From contig NZ_CP032382.1 of NCBI RefSeq assembly GCF_003589925.1, positions 7,626,001 through 7,690,000 of the forward strand: a stretch of DNA of 64,000 bases, read 5' to 3'. Both the position numbers and the translations under genes were made by a program. This DNA comes from Chryseolinea soli (lineage in GTDB: Bacteria; Bacteroidota; Bacteroidia; Cytophagales; Cyclobacteriaceae). Each line of letters begins with the position of its first letter. Position 1 is the stretch's first letter. Below the pieces are notes generated by a model. The model searched no databases, was not told the origin of the DNA, and was given only the letters and a program-made list of their open reading frames with translations. Below, in pieces: positions 62,385 through 64,000 of this stretch.

Positions 62385-63701
62385 CTACTTCTTCTTTTTT
62401 GCGGTCTGTGGTGCCGGTGGGGTGATGATGTCTGCTTCCTTGATCACGGCCGTCCAGAGGCTTGGTTTGCCGTCGTCGGTGCGTGACCATAGGGGTGTGA
62501 TGATTCCTTTGTAGGCTGAGATGCTGTTGCGCGTGTCGAGGCCTGGGGCTTCTGTGGGCACAAAAGGGGTTTCGCTGATCTTTACGTTTTGAAAGTTTGT
62601 GCCGCCGTTTGACGAGTAGGCCATGTATACGTCGGTCTGTGTGTCGCCGTATGCATGACGGTCGAAATACAAGATGTATAAATTGCCGTTGGCAGGGTCG
62701 ATTGCAACGGCGGGATTGTATTGGTGTCCTTTGCTGTCTTCGCCGATGCGGATGGGTGATGTCCAATTGTCGCCATAGTTGAGGGAGCGCATAAACCACA
62801 CGTCGGTGTCGTCAGCGCCGTTGCGTTGGTCGGTCCACACCAAGTAGAGGCTTCCCCTCAGTTTGCCCTTGCTTTTGTCGATCAGCAGAATGGGAAAGCT
62901 CTGGCTGCTGGCCACGCCGGGGACCTTCAGATTCCAGCCCCCACGTTGTTCGGTCACGCCGATATCGTTGGTGAGCCACATGCTGCCGCCGCTAAACGAG
63001 CGGTCCATAAATATTTTATTCTGGTTGGCCCAGGTCACAAACACTTTTCCATCGGAGGTGATGGCCGGCATCGCGCCCTCGGCGCTGGAGCCCTCGTCCT
63101 TGCAATCGCCCGGGGTTTGAGAAAGCTCGAAGGGCTTGCTCCACTTCTTTCCGTTCGACGATGTGCTGTACAAAATCCGCGACTGGCAGCTTGCCTCTTC
63201 GCTCTTATAGGCATCAAATTCCGTCCAGGCCATCAGCAAATTGTTTTTGGCGTCCAACGTCACGGCCGGGCGGAACTGATCCTTGGGCGCGTTGAGGCCA
63301 ACCCCACCGCCCTCTTCCCAGGTTTTGCCGCCATCTTTCGAAATGTGACAAAGGATCTGGTCGAGGCTCTTCTCATTCTTCAGGCCTTCGCCGCTGGGGT
63401 CCGACAGGTGAAAAGCATAGACGGTGCCGTTGTCGTCGGCAATCAGTACCGGGTGACCGTACAGGCCGCCGGTAGACGTTAGCTTGGAGGCTGCCCACGT
63501 CTGGCTTTCATCGGATGAATAATAGATATTGTCCGGGGCGGTAGCCACCACAACACTGACGGCTTTGTCGCCGCTCACGGCAATGGAGGCTTCCAGGCCT
63601 GTGGCGCCGGCAGGGGCGTCGGCTATCTTTATATTCTTGATCTGGGCTTGTACACTGAATGAGCATGAACACAACGCGAGCAACCAGGTGGTTTTTTTCA
63701 T
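62385..63701 (-). CDS. Secreted BNR-repeat sialidase-like protein
   Basis: A 438-residue protein from MKKTTWLLALCSCSFSVQAQ (63,701), a clear signal peptide. It has several Asp-box-type repeats (SKDGGKTWEE, SLNYGDNWTS, SSNGGTNFQ, SSDESQTWAA) of a six-bladed beta propeller. Such proteins include sialidases and other glycoside hydrolases as well as non-enzymatic propellers; the Arg triad of sialidases was not traced. GC-rich third positions make it look like core genome rather than the AT-richer island to the left. Confidence 0.82.
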   Translation of the reverse strand: MKKTTWLLALCSCSFSVQAQIKNIKIADAPAGATGLEASIAVSGDKAVSVVVATAPDNIYYSSDESQTWAASKLTSTGGLYGHPVLIADDNGTVYAFHLSDPSGEGLKNEKSLDQILCHISKDGGKTWEEGGGVGLNAPKDQFRPAVTLDAKNNLLMAWTEFDAYKSEEASCQSRILYSTSSNGKKWSKPFELSQTPGDCKDEGSSAEGAMPAITSDGKVFVTWANQNKIFMDRSFSGGSMWLTNDIGVTEQRGGWNLKVPGVASSQSFPILLIDKSKGKLRGSLYLVWTDQRNGADDTDVWFMRSLNYGDNWTSPIRIGEDSKGHQYNPAVAIDPANGNLYILYFDRHAYGDTQTDVYMAYSSNGGTNFQNVKISETPFVPTEAPGLDTRNSISAYKGIITPLWSRTDDGKPSLWTAVIKEADIITPPAPQTAKKKK

Positions 63702-63778
63702 ATGATCCTTTTTCGAGCCTGAATATACGCAACGATCGTTTTGCACATCAACATAGGGGCTTTCTATTTATCATCTTA

Positions 63779-64000
63779 TCATCGGGAGTAACCCGTCGGA
63801 TCTTTGCCTAACGGTTCCGATGATGATCCGCTCCCGTTTTTCGCACACGATTCCGTTCCCAATTTTCCCTCTGTGATACCCAAGTTGTAGAAATACTCCC
63901 CAAAATCGCTGAGGGTTAGTGCCTTACATCCCGCTAAAAAGGTGAGCTTTTTCCATTCGACCCCCGAAATCAGCATTTCGTCGGCAAAAATAAAGGGTTT
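63779..64000 (-). CDS. Partial gene running off the window
   Basis: A C-terminal fragment of at least 73 residues: KPFIFADEMLISGVEWKKLT and so on to GKDPTGYSR and a stop at 63,779. The frame is open to the window edge, so the start is outside. Family not recognised. Confidence 0.55.
   Translation of the reverse strand, partial: KPFIFADEMLISGVEWKKLTFLAGCKALTLSDFGEYFYNLGITEGKLGTESCAKNGSGSSSEPLGKDPTGYSR

Noticed and set aside
62826..63482. 218-codon plus frame opposite the BNR-repeat gene
   Set aside because: A shadow frame of a GC-rich gene; the minus strand has a signal peptide and Asp-box repeats.
1..64000. tRNA, rRNA, CRISPR arrays, complete insertion sequences or integrases
   Set aside because: Looked for by eye on both strands; none could be supported. 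A tRNA scan and IS search would be needed to exclude them fully.

Overview
The window looks like chromosomal DNA from a Bacteroidota bacterium, probably of the Cytophagales type. Four things suggest this: promoter -7 elements of the TAnnTTTG form, short Crp/Fnr regulators of the Bacteroidota type, a lipoprotein with an LAAC lipobox, and large families of two-component proteins. Assignment to a genus is not possible from sequence reading alone. No rRNA, tRNA, CRISPR array or intact insertion sequence was seen.

Layout. (1) 0-6.3 kb, minus strand: a likely catabolic operon of pirin, Tat-exported GMC oxidoreductase, aldehyde dehydrogenase and amidohydrolase/decarboxylase. Next to it are a Crp-family regulator gene and a near-perfect TGTGA-N6-TCACA palindrome. 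(2) 6.4-11.6 kb: a TPR-containing HisKA_2-type sensor kinase and a sigma-54 activator, followed by a second copy of the Crp regulator with its own palindrome. (3) 11.9-19 kb: an immunity-type cluster. It holds three copies of one unknown 245-248 aa family (one a pseudogene), an Imm11/DUF1629-like gene, a YezG-like gene, remnants of secreted or toxin-like proteins, a DsbA-family oxidoreductase with a palindromic operator, and several dispersed repeats. (4) 19-26 kb: a serine hydrolase, decayed gene fragments, a SRPBCC / membrane protein / glycosyltransferase operon, and nhaA preceded by a leader that contains a terminator hairpin. (5) 26-35 kb: a local regulon. A ClC channel, a CHASE3 kinase with its receiver, an OmpR-type two-component system and small membrane proteins all carry tandem 11-bp CATTAAATCGA-like repeats in their promoters. 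(6) 35-43 kb: a second OmpR-type two-component system with its own TGTCAC direct repeats and a lipoprotein target, then an ECF sigma / putative anti-sigma / trypsin-like protease operon and a graveyard of broken signalling genes.

(7) 44-61.2 kb is a defence-type island. It contains a large SF2 helicase with a nuclease-like C-terminus, an OLD-like ATPase-TOPRIM protein with an unusual N-terminal domain, a tripartite HipB-HipS-HipT module, an XRE-ImmA/IrrE protease with a PIN-like partner, a bacterial ubiquitin-like conjugation operon (two ubiquitin-like domains fused to an E2, then a JAB-E1 fusion), and a three-gene group of SH3/TM protein, DUF262-DUF1524 (GmrSD-like) protein and FRG-domain protein. 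(8) The island ends abruptly at a LigD C-terminal fragment and a DsbA-family gene cut inside its CxxC motif (61,649). Beyond it lie a BNR-repeat sialidase-like protein and a partial gene.

The best candidates for something undescribed are the SH3/DUF262/FRG group, the OLD-like protein with the new N-terminal domain, the helicase-nuclease, and the 11-bp-repeat regulon.
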